Below, piece after piece: positions 8,819 through 17,787 of a stretch of DNA of 64,000 nucleotides. The DNA lies in NCBI RefSeq assembly GCF_900109735.1, contig NZ_FOAS01000009.1:1-64000 (forward strand). Direction: 5' to 3'. Position 1 is the first letter of the stretch; each line of letters starts with the position of its first letter. The position numbers and the translations under genes are program-made. Below the pieces are notes generated by a model. It did no database searches and was not told the origin of the DNA. It saw only the letters and a list, made by a program, of their open reading frames with translations. The stretch comes from Atopomonas hussainii (GTDB lineage: Bacteria; Pseudomonadota; Gammaproteobacteria; Pseudomonadales; Pseudomonadaceae).

Positions 8819-10447
8819 TTAGGGTTCGCTGCGCTTGGGCAGCACTTGCAGCACTTTGAAGTATTCGCCCACGGCACTGGGGAAGTACACGCGGCCGCCG
8901 AAGCCCGGCGGGGTCAGCGAGTTGATGGTCAGCGGGGCAAAGAAGTCGGACTCGGCCAGCACTTCGCCGGTGGCGGCGTCATGCCATTTCAGCTGTTCGG
9001 TGTAGTTGCTGGTGAACACGGCCATCTTTATTGGCTCGTTGGGGGCATTCAGCTTCATGTGGGTCAGCAGCAGTACACGCTGGTCTTTCGGGCCGATCAC
9101 CGGCTGGAAGGTCGAGGTGCTGTTGTTGACGATGAAGGCGTTCTGCATGGCGCCGGTTTGCGGGTCGAACTTGATGCCGGCCACTTTGCCGATGCCTACG
9201 TCGGCGGAGTAGACCATGTGGTTTTCCGCATCGCCGCCCATTTTCGGCGGCGCCCAGCTCCACTGGCCTTCTTCTAGCTCGCCAAACGGGAAGTGGGTGA
9301 CCATTTTGCTGGCGTCATGCTGGTTGATCAGCACCACGCTGGAGGCCTTCACACTGCTGCCGATGCCGTTGAGCTGGAAACCCACCCAGTCGCCAACGAT
9401 GGTCGGCGCGGTGGCTGCACCCTGACCTTCCTGCATGGGGAAGGCTTGCCAGCTCTCGTCGAGGCTGAGCTTCTTGCTGGCCGGGTCCCAGAAGGCGCGA
9501 CCTACGCGGGTGGCCATGCCGATATAGATAGTGATTCTGCCCTCGAACTCGACAATGTTGTGCGGCGACACGGCCGGCTCCGGCAGGGCCAGCTGGTCAA
9601 GAATTTCCAGGCTGTCTGGGTCGACGGCCACCACGACCGAGCTTTTCGGCATCAGGCCCTGATCGACGCACTTGAGAATCGCCATGGTGCCTTGGCCTTG
9701 GCAGCCGGCAGGGCGGGTCTGGTCCTTAAGGATCAGGGTGCCGTCCGGGGCGATGGTTAGGTGCTTGAAGTTGACGTCTTCCGCTGCGGCCGGGCCGCTG
9801 GGCAGGGTGTTGTGCTTGAGGATTTCACCGCTGTCGCCATCAAGCAGCACGATCTGGTTCGACCACGAGAACGGGATATTGCCGTTTTCCAGAATGTTCA
9901 GGTTGGCGTTGCCAATCCAGCGGCCCGAGGCATTGGGGTTATCCACATAGGTGCGCCAGATTTCCTTGCCGGTGGTGGCATCGGCCTTGGCGATGTAGGG
10001 GCCTGCCGGTACGAGGTCTTTCAGAGTTGGGTATTCGCCGCCGACGATATACAGCTCACCGGGCTTGCGGTTGTTGATGTAGGAAATGCCCGGATAGCTG
10101 TCGACGCTCTGCCAGGCGTAGACCTGATTGTTACCCTCGTGGCTACCGGTGAAGCGGGCGCAGGGGAATACGCCGCTGCGCTGTGCATCGGCAATTTCCG
10201 CACCGTTGAGGGTGGGGTAGTAACCCGGGGTGGGCAGCTGTTGCGAACAGGCCAGTTCTTGCTGATAGAGGCTGACTTCACCTGGCAGCGGGCCGTTGGC
10301 GGCCAGCTCATTGGGGCTCAGGCCAATCTTGTTGATTTGGCCGGCGGTAAACAGGCCGATCGCCGGGGCGAACAGTTTGTAGATGATCAGGCCTAGGGCG
10401 ACGAGCAACAGCAGGCCGAGCCATTTGAGGGTGCGTTTGAGGGGCAT
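8819..10447 (-). CDS. Membrane-anchored beta-propeller-like protein
   Basis: 542 residues, with an N-terminal hydrophobic anchor at about residues 8-27 and the rest exported. The body has repeated blades of PQQ-dehydrogenase/quinoprotein style: GPYIAKADATTGKEIWRTYVDN, NQIVLLDGDSGEILKHN, VVVAVDPDSLEILDQL, GKVAGIKFDPQTGAMQNA and EQLKWHDAATGEVLAE. No PQQ-binding or catalytic dehydrogenase residues were recognised, so an enzymatic role is not claimed. It is the last of three genes (FadL-like, DUF1254-like, this), starting 14 bases after the preceding stop with AAGGA as RBS. A role with the porin in handling a hydrophobic compound is inference from context. Confidence 0.75.
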   Translation of the reverse strand: MPLKRTLKWLGLLLLVALGLIIYKLFAPAIGLFTAGQINKIGLSPNELAANGPLPGEVSLYQQELACSQQLPTPGYYPTLNGAEIADAQRSGVFPCARFTGSHEGNNQVYAWQSVDSYPGISYINNRKPGELYIVGGEYPTLKDLVPAGPYIAKADATTGKEIWRTYVDNPNASGRWIGNANLNILENGNIPFSWSNQIVLLDGDSGEILKHNTLPSGPAAAEDVNFKHLTIAPDGTLILKDQTRPAGCQGQGTMAILKCVDQGLMPKSSVVVAVDPDSLEILDQLALPEPAVSPHNIVEFEGRITIYIGMATRVGRAFWDPASKKLSLDESWQAFPMQEGQGAATAPTIVGDWVGFQLNGIGSSVKASSVVLINQHDASKMVTHFPFGELEEGQWSWAPPKMGGDAENHMVYSADVGIGKVAGIKFDPQTGAMQNAFIVNNSTSTFQPVIGPKDQRVLLLTHMKLNAPNEPIKMAVFTSNYTEQLKWHDAATGEVLAESDFFAPLTINSLTPPGFGGRVYFPSAVGEYFKVLQVLPKRSEP

Positions 10448-10461
10448 GCGGTGTTCCTTAC

Positions 10462-13257
10462 TCAGAATGACAGGGCTTCGAAAGCTTCGGTGGTCATGTA
10501 TTCGCCGCGCGGGTAGTAGTCACCCATCACGCGCTCTTCATCGCCGGGCTTGCTGATGTGCTCGGGGCTTTGCTGCCAGCTGGGGTCGTTGGCCATAAAG
10601 CGCAGCATCAGCATGGCGAAGTCTTCCCGGTTGCCTTTGCCGTGCAGGCCTTCGCCGCGCGGGCTCCATTCCAGCCAGGCGATGCCGTTCTCTAGCGTGG
10701 CGTTTTTCGGCCGGTCGGCGGCGCGGCTGAGCACTATGGTGTAGTTGCGCTGGGCGTCGAGCGGCACCTGCATGTCGGTCAGGCCGTCCACGCATTGGCC
10801 GGAGGGTGCTGATTCACAGCTAACCAGCGACCAGTACTGGGTTTGCCCGGCGGGACGGGTGCTCAGGCCCTGGCCGGTTTCGCCAAAGAAGGTGTCGGGG
10901 AAGGTCGGCATCTTGCCGCGCATCACATACACCGGGCCGAACTGGCGCGACAGGTGCAGCAGCATGTACTGCGTGCTGGGGTCGCCACCGCCGTCCATGG
11001 CACTGGCGTAGGGCAGCGCTTGGCGGGCCTTAGGGCTCATGAAGGCGCCGACGATGGAGTATTTGAACGACCAGTACTTTTCCCAGCGGGGCTCTTTGCG
11101 TGCCGGAGCAGTGGCGGGGTCGAGCGCTGGGTCGTTATTCGGGTTATTGACCAGCCCCTGCCATTGCTCGGCGGTGACGGGTTGTTCCAGTGCGCCGCTC
11201 ATCGGCAGGCTGAACTGCGCCACCACCTGCTCGGCATTCAGACGCGTGCCATCGGCCAGCAGGCCGTGGTAACGCGGCAGGCCAAAGCCCGGCTCGGGGG
11301 CATGCGCGCTGCCGAAGCCGGCGCCATCTTTGCCGTTATCGGGCAGGTAGATACGCATTACCATCTGGATTTTGTCGCCCTGCGCGCCGGCGTACAGGGT
11401 ATTGCGTTGGCGCTGGGCGGGGTCTTTCGGTGCATCGGCGGCGAGCACGGTAAGGCGGAACTGGCGCTGCGGGTCTAAGCGCGGCGCGCCCACCACGAAG
11501 GGGTTCACCGAGCCGTGGTTGGCGACGATGTCTGGCCCGGCCAAGGCTTCGCCGGTGGAAACAAAGGTGTTGTCTTGCCAGCGGTACAGCGCCAGCTTGA
11601 AATAGCGCGCGTAGGGGTACTCGCCATCGAAGATCAGCTGGCTGCCGGCGGGCATGCGCAGGGTAGAAAGAAAGTAGGTGGACTGCGTGTCCGGCCACAG
11701 GTTGGGGTTCTGGATCGGCGCCGGGTAAGCCAGGTCGCGCCAGTAGCCAACGCCGCGCGGGCCGTGGAACAGACCGTCATGGCCGTAACGCTCGTCAGTG
11801 CGGATCACGCTTTCCATACTCTTGTCGCCGGGGCGCTTGGCACCCTTGGCGCTCAGCTGGCTGATGGCTTCGATCTTCGGCGGTTGCCAGTCGCCTTGCC
11901 CCACGGGCAGTACGCTGGGTGATTCGCTTTGCGGCCAGTAAATGCGCATGACCAAGAAGATCGGCCCGTTGGGCGCCGGCAGCCAGTTGCTTTCGTGGGC
12001 CTTGCCTGGGCTGTGCTGCTGCAGGAACAGGGTCAGCGAGCCATCGGCATTGCGCTTGAGTTGATCGAGCATGGTGCTGTTGATCAGGTAGCGCTTGATC
12101 GGGTTGTTGACCAGAAACTGCGTGTTGGCGTCGTACACCGTGATCGACCAGAAGGCCTTGGCCGGCGGTAACTGGCCGGGGGCAAAGGTCAGGCTGTAGG
12201 CATGTTTGCTGCCATCTAGCACGCGCCCATGCAGGTCTTGTTTGGTGAACGGGTAGGTGGCTTCGGCGGCGTCGTTGCCATAAATACCGGCTCGTGAACC
12301 GGCGGCGCGCAGCAGCCAGTTGTCGTTGAAGAAGGCTCGCGAGCCGGCCGCCGTGCCAATCTGCCAGCCGTTATGCACGCTGCCCAGCTCCGCCACGGCG
12401 CGGTTGATCGCGCCCATTGCGCTCTTCAGACCGCTGGCCCAAGCGGCCTGCACGGCTTTGTCTTTGAGTGCGGCGGGGTTGCCGATGCCCAAAAGATGCA
12501 TCTGTTCGCGCAGTTTTTTTTCCGCCGGCGAGGCCAGTTCCAGCGGCATGAATGGCTGCAGGAAACTCAGCAGCGCCGGCATGCCGGTGGTGAAGATGCT
12601 CTTATCGGCAGCCGGCCAGCTGATCGGCGCGGCAGCCGGCGCGGCGGGCTGTTTCAGGTAGGCCGATAGCGGCTGAATACTGTAGCCGGCCTGCACTTGC
12701 TGCACGGCGGGCAGGTCTTCGGGCGATTTCAGCTGAGTGCGGAAGATCACCATGTTGAAAGCGGTTTCGCTACGCAGCACCTGCTTGATGCCGTCGGGCG
12801 TGCTGCCTTGCCACTGGCTATCGGTCAGCAGGAAGCAGCCAGCCTGATTGCCGGTGGTGCGCGAGCCGATATAGCCGTAGTTATGCGTGTACATATCGAC
12901 CAGTTGCACGCTGAAGTAGCGGTCCTGCGGCACGTCGGCATGGCAGAGCACCTGCGGCTCGCTGCGCAAGTCGGTGCCGAGCAGCGAGTAGGGGGTGTCG
13001 CTGTTGGGGGTTTGTACTGTGGTGTCGTCCGGCGTGTAGGTACGCGCGGTGTGGTGAATCTGGTTGAGCGGGCCTTTGTAGCCGGCGGCGCTGCTGTCTA
13101 AAAAGGTGTCGTGGAACACCTTGTAGTTCATCACCAGCGGGAAACCGTAGATGCTCACCTGTTCGGCAAGCTGCGGTAAATCTGGCGCGCTGGCGGCGTG
13201 AGCGGTGGTGGTGGCCAGCAGCGCGCAGGCCAAACCGAGGGGGCGAATGCTGTGCAT
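10462..13257 (-). CDS. Large secreted DUF1254/DUF1214-domain protein
   Basis: 931 residues with a signal peptide ending near AHA-ASAP. Residues about 25-140 are the DUF1254 type (YGFPLVMNYKVFHD, PNSDTPYSLLGTDLRSEP), and about 350-450 the DUF1214 type (PAKAFWSITVYDANTQFLVNNPIKRYLINS). From about residue 480 a second part begins (GLFHGPRGVGYWRDLAYPAP, FDGEYPYARYFKLALYRW) with the same beta-rich style, giving a protein roughly double the usual length of DUF1254 proteins. No catalytic residues are assigned. It lies 17 bases after the FadL-like gene, with AAGGAG as RBS. Likely periplasmic; function unknown. Confidence 0.8.
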   Translation of the reverse strand: MHSIRPLGLACALLATTTAHAASAPDLPQLAEQVSIYGFPLVMNYKVFHDTFLDSSAAGYKGPLNQIHHTARTYTPDDTTVQTPNSDTPYSLLGTDLRSEPQVLCHADVPQDRYFSVQLVDMYTHNYGYIGSRTTGNQAGCFLLTDSQWQGSTPDGIKQVLRSETAFNMVIFRTQLKSPEDLPAVQQVQAGYSIQPLSAYLKQPAAPAAAPISWPAADKSIFTTGMPALLSFLQPFMPLELASPAEKKLREQMHLLGIGNPAALKDKAVQAAWASGLKSAMGAINRAVAELGSVHNGWQIGTAAGSRAFFNDNWLLRAAGSRAGIYGNDAAEATYPFTKQDLHGRVLDGSKHAYSLTFAPGQLPPAKAFWSITVYDANTQFLVNNPIKRYLINSTMLDQLKRNADGSLTLFLQQHSPGKAHESNWLPAPNGPIFLVMRIYWPQSESPSVLPVGQGDWQPPKIEAISQLSAKGAKRPGDKSMESVIRTDERYGHDGLFHGPRGVGYWRDLAYPAPIQNPNLWPDTQSTYFLSTLRMPAGSQLIFDGEYPYARYFKLALYRWQDNTFVSTGEALAGPDIVANHGSVNPFVVGAPRLDPQRQFRLTVLAADAPKDPAQRQRNTLYAGAQGDKIQMVMRIYLPDNGKDGAGFGSAHAPEPGFGLPRYHGLLADGTRLNAEQVVAQFSLPMSGALEQPVTAEQWQGLVNNPNNDPALDPATAPARKEPRWEKYWSFKYSIVGAFMSPKARQALPYASAMDGGGDPSTQYMLLHLSRQFGPVYVMRGKMPTFPDTFFGETGQGLSTRPAGQTQYWSLVSCESAPSGQCVDGLTDMQVPLDAQRNYTIVLSRAADRPKNATLENGIAWLEWSPRGEGLHGKGNREDFAMLMLRFMANDPSWQQSPEHISKPGDEERVMGDYYPRGEYMTTEAFEALSF

Positions 13258-13274
13258 GATAGGGCTCTCCTTGC

Positions 13275-14576
13275 TTAATAGCGCCAGGTCAGGCTGCTGC
13301 TGATGGCTTGCATCCAGGCGTTTTCGTAACTGCCGCTGACTTGTTTGGGGTCGCTGATCGGCAGCGCTTTGCTCTGCTGCACCGCCATATCGCCCATCCA
13401 GATGAACTCATAGCTGAGGTTGAGGCTCAGGTCTTGCTCCAACGCATAGTCGATACCTGTGCCCAAGCGCCACGCTTCGCCCATGGGGTTGGTGACGGTG
13501 CGGTACTGATCGCCTACCGGCGAGCTGTCGTAGGCGGCGCCCAGGTTCCAGCGCAGCTTTTGGCTGTGCTGATATTGAGTGCCGAGCGAGACGTGCCACG
13601 AGTCGCGGTAATTGGCATCCAGCGTGGTGCTGGTGGGATTGCGGGCGTCGAGGTCGAGGCCGATCTCGCCAAAGCGCGACCAGTCTTGCCAGTTGGCGCT
13701 GGCCAGTAGCGCCCAGGCGCTGTCGAGCTGGTGGAACAGGCTGACGGTCAGGGTTTGCGGCACCTGCATATCCAGCGTGGTTTTGGCGTTGGTGAGGCCA
13801 CCAGCGTTCCACAGGTTTTGCTCCACGGCGCTTAAGCCTTTGGGATCGAGCTTGTCGCTAAAGCTCAGGTCGATCGCACTGGTATACGCCAGTCCCACGC
13901 GAGTCGCTGGGGTGGCTTGATAGAGCACACCGAGGTTAACGCCAAAGCCCCAATCGTCGGCCTTGTACTCAAGGCTGCCGTCGGGGTGCGTGCCTATACC
14001 CAGCGGGTTGTTGTCCAGCGCCAGTTCGCTTTCGCTGAGGCCGTACAAAGCGCGCAAGCCGAGGCCAAATGACCACTGCTCATTGGCCTTGAACGACAGG
14101 CTGGGCATCAGGGTTAGGCCCAGTAACGTGCCGTTCTGCAGGTAGTAGCGGCCCGCCCAGTCATCGGAGTAATCGATGCCTAAGCCAAAGTCGCCGTAGT
14201 TGGCAAAGCCAACATGCCACTGTTCGTTCAGCGCATGGGTGATAAACAAGCTGGCGCCGGGCGACAGCGGCATGGCGTTGTGACCGCCACCACCGGAGAG
14301 ATTGTTGCTGCTATCGGTATCGAAATTGACCTGTCCGGTAATCAGCTGGGCGCCCGCGGTAATCTGCGTACCATCGAGATAACTCATGCCGGCGATATTG
14401 CTGGCCAGGGTAGACGGGCCTTGGGCACGCGCCGCCGCGCCAGCATTGGCTAGGCCCGTGTTGTCGGTACCGATTTCATACAGGATTAGGCCAGAGGCTA
14501 ACGCCGAAAGCGGCGCCAGCGCAGCCAGCAGGCAGGCGCCAGAGGCCAGCCGCAGGGCCGGGGAGAATGTGCTCAT
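13275..14576 (-). CDS. OmpP1/FadL-family outer membrane transporter
   Basis: 433-residue beta-barrel for uptake of hydrophobic compounds such as long-chain fatty acids, terpenes or aromatics. A signal peptide ends at LSALA-SGL, and the mature N-terminus (ILYEIGTDNTGLANAGAAARAQGPSTLASNIAGMS) matches the FadL hatch domain, which starts with the same Gly/Ala-rich pattern and an N-P-A/NIAG turn. The C-terminus ends in alternating beta strands and the terminal aromatic Tyr-rich pattern TWRY. It heads a three-gene operon. No good Shine-Dalgarno is seen before the ATG. The substrate cannot be told from sequence. Confidence 0.87.
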   Translation of the reverse strand: MSTFSPALRLASGACLLAALAPLSALASGLILYEIGTDNTGLANAGAAARAQGPSTLASNIAGMSYLDGTQITAGAQLITGQVNFDTDSSNNLSGGGGHNAMPLSPGASLFITHALNEQWHVGFANYGDFGLGIDYSDDWAGRYYLQNGTLLGLTLMPSLSFKANEQWSFGLGLRALYGLSESELALDNNPLGIGTHPDGSLEYKADDWGFGVNLGVLYQATPATRVGLAYTSAIDLSFSDKLDPKGLSAVEQNLWNAGGLTNAKTTLDMQVPQTLTVSLFHQLDSAWALLASANWQDWSRFGEIGLDLDARNPTSTTLDANYRDSWHVSLGTQYQHSQKLRWNLGAAYDSSPVGDQYRTVTNPMGEAWRLGTGIDYALEQDLSLNLSYEFIWMGDMAVQQSKALPISDPKQVSGSYENAWMQAISSSLTWRY

Positions 14577-14782
14577 GATGGTTGCGTTCTAGTTATGAAT
14601 GATGAAAAGAAAAAGGTGAGGTTGCGCACCCATGGCGATGTCGCAAATGCATAGCTGCATGTCGCCTGCGGTGCATTGTGCGGCGATAGACGGTGATCGT
14701 CAAAAAAACTATGAATAACGGTTCATTTCTTCTTTGCGTCAGCTTTTCGCCGTCTGTTGGAGCAAAACCTGAGCTTGGCGGG

Positions 14783-15661
14783 CTAAACCGTAGCCCGGGC
14801 CAATAGCGCTGGGGCGTTTAGCGCGGGGTTGCACAGGCGGTCGCTCTCTACACACAAGGCGCCTGCGGCAGCCGCCAAACGCAGGCAGTCGGCCAGCGGA
14901 TAGCGGTTGAGATGGGCGTAGACGAAACCACTAAAAAAGGCATCGCCAGCGCCGTTGCTGTCGCGTAGTTGGCTGATGGGCAGGGCGGCTTGTTCCAGCC
15001 AAGTGCCGTCGGCGGCGAGCAGACTGGCGCCGCGCTCGGCGTGGGTGCAAACCACCAGCTGCTTACCCTCGGCGATGCACTGCTGCATAAAGGCGCGGTA
15101 GTCGGGTAGGTTGTCGCTGGCGAGAAAGATCACCTGTGCGGCGTCGATAAAGGCTTGGTGGTAGGGGTTGCCGAGGTCGTAGTCGTGCAGGTCGGTCCAG
15201 ATCGGCGTGCCGAGCGCGCGGGCTTGCGCAAGGCAGGGGCGGGCGTAATCGAAGATATTGATGATCGCCACATGGCAGCACGCCAAGTGCTGCGCGGTAG
15301 CGCTCAGGTCGAGCCCGCTGGCTGCTGGCGGTTGGGTGAAAATCGACAGGCGCCGGCCGTGGCTGTCCATCAGGTTGGTGTGTTGCTCGGTGGCGGCACT
15401 GCTGCGGCAGAGGTGCTCGGCAAGGCCGTGTTCAGCAAGCGCGGCATGGATGGCGTCGCCGGCTGGGTCGGCGCCAATCACGCTGTGCAGGCTCACGTTA
15501 CAGCCCAGCGCCTTGAGGTTCAGCGCTTTGCCCGCGCCTGTGCTGCCGAGGGCCTGATAGCTGCGTGTGGCCCATAGGGTTTGCGCGCTGGGCGCCGGCA
15601 GTTCGGGCAGGTGGATAAGGGTGTCCCAGGTGGTGCCGCCGATCACACATAAAGGCTGCAT
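14783..15661 (-). CDS. PfkB-family carbohydrate kinase
   Basis: 292-residue sugar or nucleoside kinase of the ribokinase/PfkB fold. The N-terminal GGTTWDTLIHLPELP and the substrate region GSTGAGKALNLKALG are typical, and the ATP-site signature DSNGAGDAFFSGF contains the catalytic Asp. An ATG seven codons upstream is rejected because GGAG lies 8 bases before the ATG at 15661. The substrate (ribose, fructose, adenosine or another) cannot be decided. It follows the flavin oxidoreductase gene by about 100 bases that can form alternative hairpins. Confidence 0.85.
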   Translation of the reverse strand: MQPLCVIGGTTWDTLIHLPELPAPSAQTLWATRSYQALGSTGAGKALNLKALGCNVSLHSVIGADPAGDAIHAALAEHGLAEHLCRSSAATEQHTNLMDSHGRRLSIFTQPPAASGLDLSATAQHLACCHVAIINIFDYARPCLAQARALGTPIWTDLHDYDLGNPYHQAFIDAAQVIFLASDNLPDYRAFMQQCIAEGKQLVVCTHAERGASLLAADGTWLEQAALPISQLRDSNGAGDAFFSGFVYAHLNRYPLADCLRLAAAAGALCVESDRLCNPALNAPALLARATV

Positions 15662-15708
15662 GCTGCGTCTCCATGATTGCATCAGCAGGCAGCGTAGCGA
15701 GCTTACCC

Positions 15709-15759
15709 CGCCAGCACCTGCGCCTTGGGTGGGCGCAGGGCGGGGGCGCAGGTGTTGGC
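15709..15759 (-). promoter_or_regulatory. Mutually exclusive hairpins between two genes
   Basis: CCTGCGCC (15717-15724) can pair with either of two copies of GGCGCAGG, at 15732-15739 (loop of 7) or 15745-15752, the latter extended by flanking bases to about 15 bp (GCCAGCACCTGCGCC with GGCGCAGGTGTTGGC). The element lies between the stop of the upstream flavin oxidoreductase and the kinase. It may be a terminator or processing site; no T-tract is present. Confidence 0.4.
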
Positions 15760-15763
15760 TGAC

Positions 15764-16996
15764 TCAGCGCTGCGCGAGGTACTGCTGGTAGCGCTTGGTC
15801 AGGCGCGACAGGCGCAGGCGATCGAGCAGCAGCGACAGTACGGGTGAGGCTTCGGGCTTACTCGCCTTGCCTGCGCCAAGACGGCGTAGTTGGCGGCGCA
15901 CCAACGCCATGGTGGCGACGGCGGCGAGGGTCTTGTCGCCCCAGCTGACGGCCGGCAGCTCGCCGATGCGTGCTTCACCGGCTTGCCAGCGCTTGGGCAG
16001 GTCGGGCTCGACCGCCAAAGCGGTGGCCATGCCGACCACGGCCACGCCACTGTCGATGACTTGCTCGGCAATCGGCAGGCGGCGCACGCCGCCGGTGGTC
16101 ATCAGTGGCATGCGCGCGACTTTAGCCAGTTCGGCGGCAAATTCTAGGAAGTACGCCTCGCGTGCCAAGGTGCGGCCATCGGCGGTGCGGCCTTGCATGG
16201 CGGGGCTTTCGTAGCTGCCGCCGGACAGTTCCAAGAGATCGATGTTTTCTTGGTTAAGCAGCTCGACCACCTCGCGCGCATCGTCGGCAGTAAAGCCGCC
16301 GCGCTGGAAGTCCGCCGAGTTGAGCTTCACCGCCACGGCAAAACCGGGGCTAACGGCGGCGCGCACGGCACGGACCACCTCGATCAACACGCGGGCGCGG
16401 TTGGCGAGGCTGCCGCCGTAGTCGTCATCGCGCTGGTTGCTCAGTGGCGAAAGAAACTGCGAGAGCAAATAGCCGTGCGCGGCGTGAATCTGCACGCCAT
16501 TAAAACCGGCTTGCTCGGCCAGTTGCGCGCTGCTGGCGAAGCGTTGCACCAGTTCGGCGATGTCGAAATGAGTCATCGGCGTGGGTGCGGCGAAGAGTTT
16601 CGAGTGCTTGCCTAAGTCCAGCGCGACGGCCGAGGGCGCCCAGCGCAGGCCGCCTAAGCTGGCGTAGGTTTGCCGGCCGGGGTGATTGAGCTGCATCCAG
16701 ATCTGCCCGCCGCCGCTTTGCCCGGCCTGTGCCCACGCGCGAAAGGCCTCCAGCGCGCTGCCTTGCTCTAACACCACGCCGCCGGGGCCGGTCATGGCGC
16801 GGCCGTCGATCATCACGTTGCCGGTCAGCAGCAAACCGCTGCCGCCCTGCGCCCAGCGGCGATACAGTTCAATCAAGGTGGCGCCGGGCTGTTGGCCGGG
16901 CGCAGCGAGGTTTTCCTCCATCGCGGCTTTGCCGATGCGGTTGGGTAATTGGCTGCCGTTGGGCAGGGTGAGCGGGGTAAACAGGGCGTGCGGCAT
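15764..16996 (-). CDS. Old Yellow Enzyme-family NADH:flavin oxidoreductase
   Basis: 410-residue FMN-dependent ene-reductase-type TIM barrel. Motifs in order: FTPLTLPNGSQLPNRIGKAAMEEN at the N-terminus, LNHPGRQTY, the substrate-binding pair HAAHGYLLSQFLSPLSNQRDDDYGGS with His-Ala-Ala-His, and LELSGGSYESP, MTTGGVRR near the C-terminus for phosphate binding. The start at 16996 has AAGGAG 7 bases upstream; the longer frame is discarded. It may act on enones or on 2,4-dienoyl substrates; no iron-sulfur cysteine cluster is visible, so it is not the large DCR/TMADH type. Confidence 0.88.
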   Translation of the reverse strand: MPHALFTPLTLPNGSQLPNRIGKAAMEENLAAPGQQPGATLIELYRRWAQGGSGLLLTGNVMIDGRAMTGPGGVVLEQGSALEAFRAWAQAGQSGGGQIWMQLNHPGRQTYASLGGLRWAPSAVALDLGKHSKLFAAPTPMTHFDIAELVQRFASSAQLAEQAGFNGVQIHAAHGYLLSQFLSPLSNQRDDDYGGSLANRARVLIEVVRAVRAAVSPGFAVAVKLNSADFQRGGFTADDAREVVELLNQENIDLLELSGGSYESPAMQGRTADGRTLAREAYFLEFAAELAKVARMPLMTTGGVRRLPIAEQVIDSGVAVVGMATALAVEPDLPKRWQAGEARIGELPAVSWGDKTLAAVATMALVRRQLRRLGAGKASKPEASPVLSLLLDRLRLSRLTKRYQQYLAQR

Positions 16997-17139
16997 GCTG
17001 GTCTCCTTGTCGCGGTGAGCACAGGCTAAGCTTGAAGTGCTGTTTAAGGTCAAGCCCACATGGCAATGCTGCTTTGCAGTGCCTAAGCTCAGGAAATCGC
17101 AGGCCCTGCCGTTAACCGTTCGGCAGGAAGAGGTGCAGT

Positions 17140-17787
17140 ATGTTTCGACAATTGGGGTGGTTAGCCGCTGGTGTGATGGCGGCGCTGACGGCGCAGGCCG
17201 AGGTACGCGTGCAAGTGGTGGATGGCCAAGGCCAACCGCTGGCCGATGCGGTGGTAAGCATTCAGGCCCCCGGCACGCCGGCCAGCACGGCGGTGATGGA
17301 TCAGGTGGGCAAGCAGTTTGTGCCGCGGGTGTTGGCGGTCAGCACTGGCACGGCGGTGGCGTTTCCTAATCGCGACGATATCCGCCATCACGTGTATTCC
17401 TTTTCGGAGCCCAAGCGCTTTGAGCTGCGTCTTTACCACGGCACGCCCAGCCAGCCGGTGCAGTTCGACAGCCCCGGCTTGGTGGTGTTGGGCTGCAATA
17501 TTCACGATTGGATGGTCGGCTACATCTATGTCAGTGCCGACCCATGGCTGGCGGTGACCGATGCACAAGGCATCGCACGCTTTGCTTTGCTCGCCGGCGA
17601 TTACCCGCTCACCCTCTGGCACCCCGATTGGCCGCAGCCGCAACCTTGGCAAGGCCGTGCGGCGCTATCGGCCAACACTCCGGCGCTGCCGTTAGCGGTG
17701 CGCATCTCGGCCGCCGCTCCGGCCGCTGCGCCGAGCAACCCGTTTGCCGAAGCCTTCCAGCGTACTTTGCAGCAGCATGCGGATTAG
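17140..17787 (+). CDS. Exported cupredoxin-like protein (methylamine utilisation type)
   Basis: 215 residues with a signal peptide (cleavage near AQA-EVR). The domain has an N-terminal beta sandwich with carboxypeptidase-regulatory flavour (VVDGQGQPLADAVVSI) and a cupredoxin copper site: His in DDIRHHVYSF and Cys, His and Met in LGCNIHDWMVGYI. These are the ligands of a type 1 copper centre. The name methylamine utilisation protein is only historical for this family. RBS AGAGG. It heads an operon with a GGDEF-EAL protein overlapping its 3' end by 11 bases, so it may deliver a copper or redox signal to it (inference). Confidence 0.85.
   Translation: MFRQLGWLAAGVMAALTAQAEVRVQVVDGQGQPLADAVVSIQAPGTPASTAVMDQVGKQFVPRVLAVSTGTAVAFPNRDDIRHHVYSFSEPKRFELRLYHGTPSQPVQFDSPGLVVLGCNIHDWMVGYIYVSADPWLAVTDAQGIARFALLAGDYPLTLWHPDWPQPQPWQGRAALSANTPALPLAVRISAAAPAAAPSNPFAEAFQRTLQQHAD

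Noticed and set aside
9761-10396. 211-codon ORF antisense to the beta-propeller gene
   Set aside because: Mirror frame of a well supported gene; repeated Gly/Val runs come from codon bias.
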